From: CAZMGD01 sp964565705 | GTDB lineage: Bacteria > Actinomycetota > Acidimicrobiia > Acidimicrobiales > Ilumatobacteraceae | Direction of reading: 5' to 3' | Length of the DNA stretch: 33,148 nt | NCBI GenBank assembly: GCA_964565705.1 | Contig: CAZMGD010000040.1 | Location: 1 to 33,148 of the forward strand | Notes under the pieces: model-generated | What the model saw: only the letters and a program-made list of their open reading frames with translations | Told to the model about the DNA's origin: nothing | Database searches by the model: none | Program-made: the position numbers and the translations under genes | Shown here: positions 7,527-14,744 of the stretch, one piece after another | Layout: each line of letters opens with the position of its first letter | Position numbering within the stretch: the stretch's first letter is position 1

Positions 7527-8624
7527 GTGTTCCAAGCCGCTGCGTGGCTGATCTCCCAGTTCTACGCGCTCACCGCCAACTACGCCATCGCGATCGCGCT
7601 CGTCGCCGTCGTGATCATGCTCCTGCTCTTGCCGCTGACGCTGAAGAGCACCAAGAGCATGCTCGAGATGCAGCGCCTGCAACCGGAGATGCGCCGCCTG
7701 CAACAGCAGCATCGAGGCGACCGCCAGAAGCTCAACGAAGAGACGATGAAGCTCTACCAGGAGCACAAGGTCAATCCGATGGCCTCGTGCCTGCCCCTCC
7801 TGGCCCAGATGCCGATCTTCTTCATCATGTTCCGGGTGCTGCACAAGCTCACCGAAACGGTGGTCTGCCCCACCGGCACGAGTGGCCCCCAGGTGTGCGC
7901 CGACGCGGCGCAAAAGTTCGGCCACTCCTTCGAGGGCCAGGAGATCTTCAACCCGAGCTACATCTCCAAGACCAGCGAGCTGTACGACTCGCTGCTCGGC
8001 AAGAACGAGATGCTCGCTTTCGGGCTCGACCTCGCCGCCCGCCCGATCGAGGTGATCCAGGACTCGCCGGGCAAGGGGATCGTCTACGCCCTGCTCGTGA
8101 TCTTCCTGGGCACGCTGTACTTCATCCAGCAGCGGATGGTCGCCTCCCGCACACCGGCGACGGGCATGTCGCCCGGCCAGCAGAAGATCATGCAGTACCT
8201 GCCGGTGGGCTTCGCGTTCTTCCAGCTGTTCTTCCCGGTCGGGTTGGTCATCTACTACATCACCCAGACGCTGGTGCGCATCGGCCAGCAGGCCTACATC
8301 ACACAGCGTTTCTACCGGGGCGAGCACTCGCTCGGCAAGCAGGCCCAGGCCGCCGGAGCCAAGGCGCGGGAGATGGCCAAGGAGGACGGCGGTGGCACCG
8401 GGCTGATGGCATCCCTGCGCCAGCCGGCATCGACACCGAAGGCAGCCAAACCGGAGAAGAACGCGGCCAAGGATGCGGCGCCCAAGCCGTCGACCTCCAC
8501 GTCGAAGCGGACGACGCCACCGAAGGCCAAACCGACACCGACCCGTTCGGCGACGAAACCGACACCGAACAACCGGCCGAAGCCGACAGGAACGTCGCGG
8601 CACCAGAAGCCGAACAAACCCTAA
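7527..8624 (+). CDS. yidC: Membrane protein insertase YidC
   Basis: YidC/Oxa1 inserts and folds membrane proteins, alone or with SecYEG. The 365-residue protein has a first membrane segment (about 18-38), the cytoplasmic coiled-coil hairpin (LEMQRLQPEMRRLQQQH to LYQEHKVNP), the segment CLPLLAQMPIFFIMFRVL, an extracytoplasmic loop, and C-terminal membrane segments around YALLVIFLGTLYFI, YLPVGFAFFQLFF and GLVIYYITQT. A basic, Pro/Lys/Thr-rich tail of about 90 residues follows and may bind ribosomes. The conserved arginine of the hydrophilic groove (E. coli R366) is replaced by Met in VVIMLLLLPLTLK. GTG start at 7527, one base after yidD. Confidence 0.95.
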   Translation: MFQAAAWLISQFYALTANYAIAIALVAVVIMLLLLPLTLKSTKSMLEMQRLQPEMRRLQQQHRGDRQKLNEETMKLYQEHKVNPMASCLPLLAQMPIFFIMFRVLHKLTETVVCPTGTSGPQVCADAAQKFGHSFEGQEIFNPSYISKTSELYDSLLGKNEMLAFGLDLAARPIEVIQDSPGKGIVYALLVIFLGTLYFIQQRMVASRTPATGMSPGQQKIMQYLPVGFAFFQLFFPVGLVIYYITQTLVRIGQQAYITQRFYRGEHSLGKQAQAAGAKAREMAKEDGGGTGLMASLRQPASTPKAAKPEKNAAKDAAPKPSTSTSKRTTPPKAKPTPTRSATKPTPNNRPKPTGTSRHQKPNKP

Positions 8625-8670
8625 GTACCGGGATCGACGACGACGTCGCGATCCGAGAGAGGACCGAACG

Positions 8671-9471
8671 ATGGAATGGGTGGAGACCACGGCCAGAACC
8701 GTGGAGGAGGCCAAGGGCGCAGCCCTCGACCAGTTGGGTGTCGGGGAAGACGACGCCGAGTTCGAGGTGCTCGACGAGCCCCGCAGTGGGTTGTTCGGTC
8801 GAGTCCGAGGCGAGGCCCGGGTGCGCGCCCGGGTTCGCCCGGCTCATCCGCGTCCCAAGCCGGAGCGCAAGCGCAAGGAGACCCGGGCGGCCGACACCCC
8901 GAAGCCTGAACGTCGTACGCCGGCCCGAGCGGCCGGTGCTGCGGCGCACGATCCCGACGCCGCCCCGCAGGGGGAGGAGCACGTCCGGACCGCTGACGAG
9001 CCGAGTGCCGACGCCGTGGGTGAGCAAGCACGACAGTTCCTCACCGGTTTGACCGAAGCGCTCGGTTCATCCGCGTCCGTTCAGGTCGCGGTCGACGGCG
9101 ACGACATCGATCTCAAGGTCGACGGCGACGACCTCGGTCTGCTGATCGGTCCTCGGGGCGCGACGCTGCTGGCGGTGCAAGACCTCACCCGCGTCGCCAG
9201 CCAGCGTCGGCTCGGCGATCACTCGACGCATCTTCGCGTCGATGTCGCCGGGTATCGCGAGCGCCGTCGCGAAGCGCTGGGGCGATTCGCGACCGATGTC
9301 GCCCGCCAGGTCGTCGAGAGCGGTGTGGCACGCGCCCTCGAACCGATGCCCTCGGCCGATCGCAAGATCGTCCACGACGCGCTGAGTGGCAACGACGCCG
9401 TGCAGACCCGCTCGGAGGGCGACGATCCCAATCGGCGGATCGTGATCTCGCCAGCGAACCCGAGCGCCTGA
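8671..9471 (+). CDS. jag: Jag / KhpB RNA-binding protein (Jag-N, KH, R3H domains)
   Basis: This 266-residue protein has three parts. The N-terminal Jag domain (MEWVETTARTVEEAKGAAL ... GLFGRVRGEARVRARV) is followed by a charged, Pro/Ala-rich linker (about 50-115). The C-terminal half holds a KH domain with GLLIGPRGATLLAVQDLTR and an R3H domain (RERRREALGRFA ... MPSADRKIVHDAL). KhpB-type proteins bind RNA and influence cell elongation and division in Gram-positive bacteria. The gene is next to yidC, as in most actinobacteria and Firmicutes. GAGAGAGGA lies just before the ATG at 8671. Confidence 0.92.
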   Translation: MEWVETTARTVEEAKGAALDQLGVGEDDAEFEVLDEPRSGLFGRVRGEARVRARVRPAHPRPKPERKRKETRAADTPKPERRTPARAAGAAAHDPDAAPQGEEHVRTADEPSADAVGEQARQFLTGLTEALGSSASVQVAVDGDDIDLKVDGDDLGLLIGPRGATLLAVQDLTRVASQRRLGDHSTHLRVDVAGYRERRREALGRFATDVARQVVESGVARALEPMPSADRKIVHDALSGNDAVQTRSEGDDPNRRIVISPANPSA

Positions 9472-9496
9472 GCCGGCGGCGCACGCGCCGACGCCG

Positions 9497-10039
9497 ATGA
9501 ACGACACACCACTGATCGAGGCGCTGGGAGCATCCCAGCGCCTCGGCATGTTGGGCGACCGATCGATCGTCGAGGTCGTGGAGCATGCCCGAGCGTTCGT
9601 GACGGCGATCGAAGCGCAGCAGATCAGCGCGCCCGACATTGCCGACATCGGATCCGGCGGTGGGGTCCCCGGATTGGTGATCGCTCACGACCTGCCCGGT
9701 GCGGACGTGGTACTGATCGACCGTCGGGCCACGCGCAGCGATCACCTCGAACGTCTGGTCCGACGCTTGGGATGGAGCGATCGTGTCCACGTGCGATGTG
9801 CTGACCTGGTCCGTACCCCGCCGGACCTGATCGGTCGCTTCGACCTGGTGACGGCACGCGGCTTCGGACCTCCCGAGCGCACGATCGAGCTCGGACGGCC
9901 GCTGTTGCGGCCAGCCGGGTGTCTGATCATCAGCGAGCCGCCCTCCGGCGACCGTTGGAACAGCGACGTGTTGGAGGCGTCGGGCATGGTGCGGACCTCC
10001 CCGCCGGACGCACGGGTGGCGGTGTTACGCCGCCCGTGA
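9497..10039 (+). CDS. rsmG: 16S rRNA (guanine-527-N7)-methyltransferase RsmG
   Basis: RsmG (GidB) methylates G527 of 16S rRNA with S-adenosylmethionine; loss can give low-level streptomycin resistance. The 180-residue sequence has the SAM-binding glycine motif DIGSGGGVPGL at about residues 50-60, then VVLIDRRATRSDHLERLVRRL and FDLVTARGFG. It is shorter than many family members because the N-terminal extension that usually carries an NLT motif is reduced. The ATG at 9497 is 25 bp after jag. Its stop codon (10037-10039) lies inside the left arm of the first parS palindrome. Position between jag and parA is the standard one. Confidence 0.9.
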   Translation: MNDTPLIEALGASQRLGMLGDRSIVEVVEHARAFVTAIEAQQISAPDIADIGSGGGVPGLVIAHDLPGADVVLIDRRATRSDHLERLVRRLGWSDRVHVRCADLVRTPPDLIGRFDLVTARGFGPPERTIELGRPLLRPAGCLIISEPPSGDRWNSDVLEASGMVRTSPPDARVAVLRRP

Positions 10040-10062
10040 TGTTCCACGTGGAACATCACGGG
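10033..10062. promoter_or_regulatory. parS: parS site 1 within a 30-bp perfect palindrome
   Basis: The centre TGTTCCACGTGGAACA (10040-10055) matches the bacterial parS consensus bound by ParB. The symmetry extends without mismatch to 10033-10062, 30 bp in total, and includes the rsmG stop codon. The extended palindrome could also fold in the rsmG transcript as a hairpin. Confidence 0.93.
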
Positions 10063-10089
10063 ATCGACCGTCCGTGATCCACGCGATGT

Positions 10090-10109
10090 CATGTTCCACG
10101 TGGAACATG
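10090..10109. promoter_or_regulatory. parS: parS site 2
   Basis: A second TGTTCCACGTGGAACA lies at 10092-10107 in a 20-bp perfect palindrome, 52 bp centre-to-centre from the first. Two parS sites immediately before parA are expected loading points for ParB near the origin and could also affect parAB transcription. Confidence 0.93.
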
Positions 10110-10145
10110 TGACGAGGGATCCCGGCCCCGCCCGTACGCGCTGGA

Positions 10146-10151
10146 TAGCAT
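10146..10151 (+). promoter_or_regulatory. Candidate -10 element for a leaderless parA transcript
   Basis: TAGCAT fits the TANNNT -10 pattern and ends seven bases before the GTG at 10159, the distance expected if transcription starts at that GTG. The ATG at 10150 overlaps this hexamer. No clear -35 was seen. Confidence 0.4.
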
Positions 10152-10158
10152 GGCGGCC

Positions 10159-10992
10159 GTGTCGGAACCGATCGCGGTCGAAACACCGCCCACCACCACG
10201 CCCGACGCCTTGCCCCTGCCGCGTGTGATCGCCGTCGCCAACCAGAAGGGAGGCGTCGGCAAGACGACGACATCGGTCAACTTGGGTGCGTGTCTGGCCG
10301 ATCTCGGCTATCGCACGCTCGTCGTCGACCTCGACCCGCAGGGCAACGCGTCCACCGGGCTGGGCATCGATACACGTGGACTCGAGACGTCGATGTACCA
10401 CGTGATCATGCACGACGCCCCCCTGGAGAACTGCATCGAGCCCGCGGCAGTCCGCAACCTGTTCGTCGCGCCCGCCAGCCTCGACCTCGCCGGTGCAGAG
10501 ATCGAGTTGGTTCCCGCCTTCAGCCGGGAGACCCGACTGCGACGGGCGATCGATGCCGTGCTCGACGATTACGACTTCGTGCTGATCGATTGCCCACCCT
10601 CGCTCGGACTCCTGACGGTCAACGGACTGGCCGCAGCCCGTGAGGTGCTCGTTCCGATCCAGTGCGAGTACTACGCACTCGAAGGCCTGGGTCAACTGTT
10701 GCGCAACGTCGATCTGGTGAAGCGCAATCTGAACCCGACGCTCGACGTCAGCACGATCGTCTGCGTGATGTACGACGCGCGAACGAAGCTGGCCGATCAG
10801 GTGGTGCGGGAGGTCCGCGAGCACTTCGGCGCCAAGGTGTGCCGCACGGTGATCCCGCGGTCGGTCAGACTGTCCGAGGCCCCGTCGTTCGGGCAACCGA
10901 TCATCGCCTTCGATCCCACCTCTCGTGGAGCGATCGCCTATCGGGACGTCGCCAAGGAGGTGAGCCGTGGTGCGCCAAGGCGGGCTGGGTAA
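10159..10992 (+). CDS. parA: Chromosome-partitioning ATPase ParA (Soj)
   Basis: ParA is a deviant Walker ATPase that moves the ParB-parS complex and segregates the origin. The protein of 277 residues shows VIAVANQKGGVGKTTTSVNLG (deviant Walker A), VVDLDPQGNASTGLG, the Walker B-like FVLIDCPPSLG and the C-terminal PRSVRLSEAPSFGQPI, all typical. The start is uncertain: the ATG at 10150 would add three residues, but TAGCAT seven bases before the GTG at 10159 suggests a leaderless mRNA from that GTG. Its 3' end overlaps parB by 26 bp. Confidence 0.95.
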   Translation: MSEPIAVETPPTTTPDALPLPRVIAVANQKGGVGKTTTSVNLGACLADLGYRTLVVDLDPQGNASTGLGIDTRGLETSMYHVIMHDAPLENCIEPAAVRNLFVAPASLDLAGAEIELVPAFSRETRLRRAIDAVLDDYDFVLIDCPPSLGLLTVNGLAAAREVLVPIQCEYYALEGLGQLLRNVDLVKRNLNPTLDVSTIVCVMYDARTKLADQVVREVREHFGAKVCRTVIPRSVRLSEAPSFGQPIIAFDPTSRGAIAYRDVAKEVSRGAPRRAG

Positions 10993-11881
10993 GGGGCTCG
11001 GCGCCCTCATCCCCTCCGAGGTCTCCGAGACAGCCACCGTGAGTGGCGCCGAGCTGCTCGAGATCCCGGTCAGTGCGATCGAACCGAACCCGAGTCAACC
11101 TCGTCAGCGGTTCGACGAGGAGTCGCTCGCCGAGCTGGCTGCATCGATACGTGACGTCGGCGTGCTCCAGCCATTGCTGGTCCGCCCCGTCGATGGCGGC
11201 CGGTACCAGCTGATCGCTGGTGAACGCCGGTGGCGTGCCGCTCGACGCGCCGGTGTCGACGTGGTTCCGGCCCTGGTACGCCAGACCGACGACGTGGGCA
11301 GCGCCGAGCAGGCACTGATCGAGAACCTTCATCGTGCCGACCTCTCACCCCTCGAGGAAGCGGGCGCCTACCAGCAGCTGATCGAGGACTTCGGTCTCAC
11401 CCACGAGGACGTGGCTGCGCGCGTCGGCAAGAGCCGCAGCGGGATCACCAACTCCCTGCGGCTGCTCAGCTTGCCACCGGCGATCCAACAGCTCGTCGGC
11501 GACGGCCGACTGAGCGCCGGACACGCCAAGGCGCTGCTCTCCACACCTGACCGATCGTTCCAGGAGCATCTGGCTCGCCGGGCGGCGGCCGAGGGGTGGT
11601 CCGTTCGAGCCGTCGAGGAAGCGGTTCGAGATCGCGGGGGACAGGCTGCAGGCGCGGACACCGAGGAGTCGCCGGCCACGCCGGCGCGGCCACCCGCCAA
11701 GCTCCGGCCACCCGGCCTGCTCGAACTCGAGCAGCTGCTGGCCGAGCACCTCGACACTCGTGTGTCGGTGGCGATGAACCGCAGCAAGGGCAGGATCGTC
11801 GTCGAGTTCGCCGATCTCGCCGATCTGGAGCGCATCTACCGCCGCATGGTGGAACGCCCGGTCACCACACTCGGCGAGTGA
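10967..11881 (+). CDS. parB: Chromosome-partitioning protein ParB
   Basis: ParB binds parS, uses CTP to clamp and slide on DNA, and recruits SMC and ParA. The 304-residue protein begins with the LGKGLGALIP motif that interacts with ParA, has the CTP-binding/ParB-N region (LLVRPVDGGRYQLIAGERRWRAARRAG, in two parts; GERRW at about residue 86), the ENLHRADLSPLEEA box, and the helix-turn-helix part VAARVGKSRSGITNSLRLLSLP. The dimerisation end is LEQLLAEHLDTRVSV onward. AGGAGG ends six bases before the GTG at 10967. The gene overlaps parA. Confidence 0.95.
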   Translation: MVRQGGLGKGLGALIPSEVSETATVSGAELLEIPVSAIEPNPSQPRQRFDEESLAELAASIRDVGVLQPLLVRPVDGGRYQLIAGERRWRAARRAGVDVVPALVRQTDDVGSAEQALIENLHRADLSPLEEAGAYQQLIEDFGLTHEDVAARVGKSRSGITNSLRLLSLPPAIQQLVGDGRLSAGHAKALLSTPDRSFQEHLARRAAAEGWSVRAVEEAVRDRGGQAAGADTEESPATPARPPAKLRPPGLLELEQLLAEHLDTRVSVAMNRSKGRIVVEFADLADLERIYRRMVERPVTTLGE

Positions 11882-11905
11882 CACGATCCTCGAGCCCATC
11901 AGGGT

Positions 11906-11914
11906 TTATCCACA
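11906..11914 (+). promoter_or_regulatory. Perfect DnaA box between parB and cwlM
   Basis: TTATCCACA, identical to the strongest E. coli-type DnaA box, lies in the 102-bp stretch between the convergent parB and cwlM-like genes, about 5 kb from the origin clusters. GTGGAACATCAC at 11964-11975 in the same stretch equals 12 bases of the parS1 right half. Confidence 0.6.
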
Positions 11915-11983
11915 GGTTCATCCCCACCTTGTGAGAAAGCTTCGGTGAACGGTGAGACGGGCTGTGGAACATCACCCCGCGCG

Positions 11984-12916
11984 TCAGGTCGACGGTAGGC
12001 GCCGAATCCAGCACTCGACGGCTTCAGCGACGACCCCAGCGACCTCGGGGCCACGGTCGGTCACCTGGCGGACGGGTCCGAGGGTGCACAGGATCGCCGG
12101 CATCCGTGTTTCGCGCAGGATCGGCAGGCGCATGCCGCTGACCGAGCCGCCAGCGATGGACAACCCGGCCAAGCCATGCTCGAGCAGGTCCGCCAGCTGG
12201 CGCCCTCCAACCGACTCGAAGCCCTCGGTGGCGTAGTAGGCGACCGACATCGTGGGCTCGATGGCTGTCTCGAGACCGATGTAGACATCGGCGTCGAAAC
12301 GGTTCGCGGCGAGGGCTTGGCGGGAGGCGTCGAGGTCGTCGCTGTGCACCACGGTGGCGCCCCGAGCGCGCAGGTGGCGGATGATCTGGCGAGCGACGCC
12401 GCCGAGGCCGCCGAACTGACCGACGAGGACGCGGCAGTCGGCGAGGTGCCGCTCGACGCGTAGCGACTCCAGCTCGCGGACCGTCGCGACGCCCGGACCG
12501 TCGCCGGTCTGGCGGCACAGTCGAACGAGCAGGCGTATCGTCTCGACCCCGCAGACGCCGTCCTCGACGAGGCCACAGTTGCGTTGGAACTCGCAGATGG
12601 CGCGGTGGGTGTCGGGGCCGAAGATCGCGTCGACGCGCCCAGCGTCGAACCCCAACCGCGACAGGCGCGACTGGAGCTCACCGACGTCATCGCCACGCAG
12701 GTTCGGTGAGCGCAGGACGAGCGGGCGATCACCCAGCGTCCAGGAGGCCTCGACCAACGCCTGCCAGGTCGGCTCATCGCAGGCGCCGGTGGTACGCAGG
12801 CCGCGGACCTTCTGGAACTGTTCGACCGATGTGCGGGTGCCGGGACAGAACACGCCGGGTTGCGTGTTCGGTGCCAGGAATCCGGCGGCGCTGAGGCGGC
12901 GCTGCAGGTCGCGCAC
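11984..12916 (-). CDS. cwlM: CwlM-like protein: two peptidoglycan-binding domains plus degenerate amidase domain
   Basis: The 310-residue protein has two peptidoglycan-binding (PGB-1) repeats, about residues 1-60 and 70-130 (GELQSRLSRLGFDAGRVDAIFGPDTHRAICEFQ, in parts). A domain of about 150 residues in the position of an N-acetylmuramoyl-L-alanine amidase follows. The zinc-binding DPGHGG motif is replaced by VGQFGG, the histidine of the FISIHAD region is missing (VYIGLET), and the final Glu region reads ILCTLGP. So it is unlikely to cleave peptidoglycan. Mycobacterial CwlM, in the same place beside trxA-trxB and parB, is a cytoplasmic activator of MurA and is phosphorylated by PknB; a similar regulatory role is inferred. 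No signal peptide is seen. The GTG start at 12916 is 23 bp after trxA and lacks a strong ribosome-binding site. Confidence 0.78.
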   Translation of the reverse strand: MRDLQRRLSAAGFLAPNTQPGVFCPGTRTSVEQFQKVRGLRTTGACDEPTWQALVEASWTLGDRPLVLRSPNLRGDDVGELQSRLSRLGFDAGRVDAIFGPDTHRAICEFQRNCGLVEDGVCGVETIRLLVRLCRQTGDGPGVATVRELESLRVERHLADCRVLVGQFGGLGGVARQIIRHLRARGATVVHSDDLDASRQALAANRFDADVYIGLETAIEPTMSVAYYATEGFESVGGRQLADLLEHGLAGLSIAGGSVSGMRLPILRETRMPAILCTLGPVRQVTDRGPEVAGVVAEAVECWIRRLPST

Positions 12917-12939
12917 CGCTTCGGACCGCTGACCTGCCG

Positions 12940-13281
12940 TCAGCGGGAAGAGGGAAGGAATTCCTCGAGCTCCTGCAGCAGTTGACCCTTGCCCTTGGCG
13001 CCGACGAGGCGCTTGGCGGGCTGGGAGTCACCGTTGAACACGAGCAGCGTCGGGATGCTCATCACGTTGTAGCGCTGGGCGATGTCGCCGTGCTCGTCGA
13101 CGTTGAGCTTGGCGATCGTCACGTCGTCGCCGTGCTCGGCGGCGATCTCGGAGAGGATCGGGGCGATCATCTTGCAGGGACCGCACCACTCCGCCCAGAA
13201 GTCGACGACGACGGGCTTCTCGCTCGACCGGACGGTTTCGTCGAAGCTGTTCGAAGTGAGAGTGACGATGCCGTCAGCCAT
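12940..13281 (-). CDS. trxA: Thioredoxin
   Basis: This 113-residue thioredoxin has the active site WAEWCGPCKMIAPIL at about residues 28-42 and the cis-proline motif SIPTLLVF. It reduces protein disulfides in the cytoplasm and is recycled by the thioredoxin reductase encoded just upstream. AAAGGA lies six bases before the ATG at 13281; the open frame runs to 13305, but that start has no ribosome-binding site. A TAGCAT -10-like hexamer on the minus strand (13325-13320) could give trxA its own promoter in the 72-bp gap after trxB. Confidence 0.96.
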   Translation of the reverse strand: MADGIVTLTSNSFDETVRSSEKPVVVDFWAEWCGPCKMIAPILSEIAAEHGDDVTIAKLNVDEHGDIAQRYNVMSIPTLLVFNGDSQPAKRLVGAKGKGQLLQELEEFLPSSR

Positions 13282-13353
13282 GGGTGATCCTTTCGATCGG
13301 TGCACGATCGGGTGTGTCGATGCTACCGAGGTGGAACCGCTCGGGCGGCGATG

Positions 13354-14307
13354 TCATTCCCGTGACTCGAGCCACCGTTCGGCGTCGATCGCGGCCATGC
13401 ACCCGCTGCCGGCAGCGGTGATCGCCTGGCGATAGGTGTGGTCCTGCACGTCGCCACAGGCGAACACGCCGGGCACGTTGGTGAGACTGGATCCGGGCTG
13501 GGTGATCAGATAGCCGTTGTCGTCCATGTCGAGCACGCCCTTGAACACGTCGGTGTTGGGACGGTGGCCGATGGCGACGAACAGTCCGGTGATCGGCATC
13601 GTCGACGTCGCGCCCGTCACCGTGTCGGTCAGCTCGACACCCTCCACGCGCTCCTCACCGTGGATCGCGCTCACCGTCGAGTTCCAGCGGAAGTCGATCT
13701 TCGGATTGGCCAACGCTCGATCCTGCATGATCTTGCTCGCCCGCAGAGCGTCGCGGCGATGGACGATCGTGACCTTGGACGCGAACTTGGTGAGGAAGTT
13801 GGCCTCCTCAACGGCCGAGTCGCCGCCGCCGACGACAGCGATCTCCTGGCCGCGAAAGAAGAACCCGTCACAGGTCGCGCACGTCGACAGACCGTGGCCG
13901 ATCAACTGGGTTTCGTTCTCGAGGCCGAGCATCAGGCTGCGGGCACCGGTCGAGACGATGATCGAGTCGGTCGCGTACTCCTCGGTCGTGGTCCGCACGA
14001 CGAACGGATGTTCGTGTGTTTCGATCGAGATGACCTTCCCGCTCACGAACTCGGCGCCGAAGCGACCGGCCTGCTCGCGCATGCGACCCATCAGTTCCGG
14101 ACCCATGATGCCGTCGGGGAAACCCGGGAAGTTCTCGACCTCGGTGGTGAGCATCAACTGGCCACCAGGCTGGTCGGAGGTGCTGGACACCTCCCCCTCG
14201 ATGATCAACGGGGCCAGGTTGGCGCGGGCGGTGTAGATGGCCGCGGTCAAGCCGGCGGGGCCCGAACCGATGACGATGACCTTGCGGGGGGTGCTGGTCG
14301 TGCTCAC
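13354..14307 (-). CDS. trxB: Thioredoxin reductase (NADPH)
   Basis: This flavoenzyme of 317 residues reduces thioredoxin with NADPH. It shows the FAD-binding VIVIGSGPAGLTAAIYTAR at about 10-28, the redox-active CATC at about 143-146 (STCATCDGFF), the NADPH-binding VVGGGDSAVEEA, and the FAD C-terminal motif GVFACGDVQDHTYRQA. The GTG at 14307 overlaps the stop of the small membrane-protein gene in GTGA, with AGAGAGG four bases before the start, so translation is probably coupled. The frame is open further upstream to 14418 but that part belongs to the neighbouring gene in another frame. Confidence 0.96.
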   Translation of the reverse strand: MSTTSTPRKVIVIGSGPAGLTAAIYTARANLAPLIIEGEVSSTSDQPGGQLMLTTEVENFPGFPDGIMGPELMGRMREQAGRFGAEFVSGKVISIETHEHPFVVRTTTEEYATDSIIVSTGARSLMLGLENETQLIGHGLSTCATCDGFFFRGQEIAVVGGGDSAVEEANFLTKFASKVTIVHRRDALRASKIMQDRALANPKIDFRWNSTVSAIHGEERVEGVELTDTVTGATSTMPITGLFVAIGHRPNTDVFKGVLDMDDNGYLITQPGSSLTNVPGVFACGDVQDHTYRQAITAAGSGCMAAIDAERWLESRE

Positions 14308-14630
14308 AGTGCCTCTCTGGGGTTGCGCTGGACCATGCAGAACACGCCGGCGAGGCAAAACAATCCACCGACGATCAGATAGCTCAGCCAGACCGCCGTC
14401 GGGTGCGAGAACGGCCACTCGAGGATCGCCTGGATGCCGCGGAGCAGACCCACGATCAAGATGATGAGCGCGAAGAGCCCGACGATCGCCGCGAGCAGGC
14501 CGAAGACCAGAGCGCGAGCGGCGAGGATGACGGGCCGGGTCGTCCGGTCGCGGACCTGGCCGACGACCCGTTCGATCGTGTCGGCAACTTGGGGCGCCCA
14601 GTTCGGGTCGGACAACGGATTCGACGGCAT
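14304..14630 (-). CDS. Small membrane protein with two transmembrane helices (holin-superfamily-III-like)
   Basis: This 108-residue protein has a soluble N-terminus of about 38 residues (amphipathic, VADTIERVVGQVRDR), then two hydrophobic segments, about residues 40-67 (ALVFGLLAAIVGLFALIILI) and 78-100 (TAVWLSYLIVGGLFCLAGVF). The layout resembles actinobacterial proteins annotated as putative phage holin family III, but no phage genes are near and no lytic role is implied. It lies between the sigM/anti-sigma pair and trxB, and its stop overlaps the trxB start. Function unknown; a membrane partner in redox or envelope stress is one guess. Confidence 0.75.
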   Translation of the reverse strand: MPSNPLSDPNWAPQVADTIERVVGQVRDRTTRPVILAARALVFGLLAAIVGLFALIILIVGLLRGIQAILEWPFSHPTAVWLSYLIVGGLFCLAGVFCMVQRNPREAL

Positions 14631-14637
14631 GGGCCGG

Positions 14638-14643
14638 AGGCTA
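14638..14643 (-). promoter_or_regulatory. Candidate -10 element for a leaderless membrane-protein/trxB transcript
   Basis: On the minus strand TAGCCT (TANNNT pattern) is followed by seven bases and then the ATG at 14630. That spacing suggests a transcript starting at the ATG, serving the small membrane protein and the overlapping trxB. The 114-bp gap 14631-14744 holds nothing else I recognise. Confidence 0.45.
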
Positions 14644-14744
14644 GTGGAGGGCCGACGTCGGGTTGGATGCCCGGCACGAGACGTCGGTTCACGTACGGAG
14701 CGGCCCGCCTGGTCGCCGACGTCGGCGGCTGGTACGTGTCGCTC

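Noticed and set aside
14304..14630. Prophage remnant because of the holin-like protein
   Set aside because: No other phage gene, integrase or attachment site is seen, and the gene is embedded in a conserved chromosomal block.
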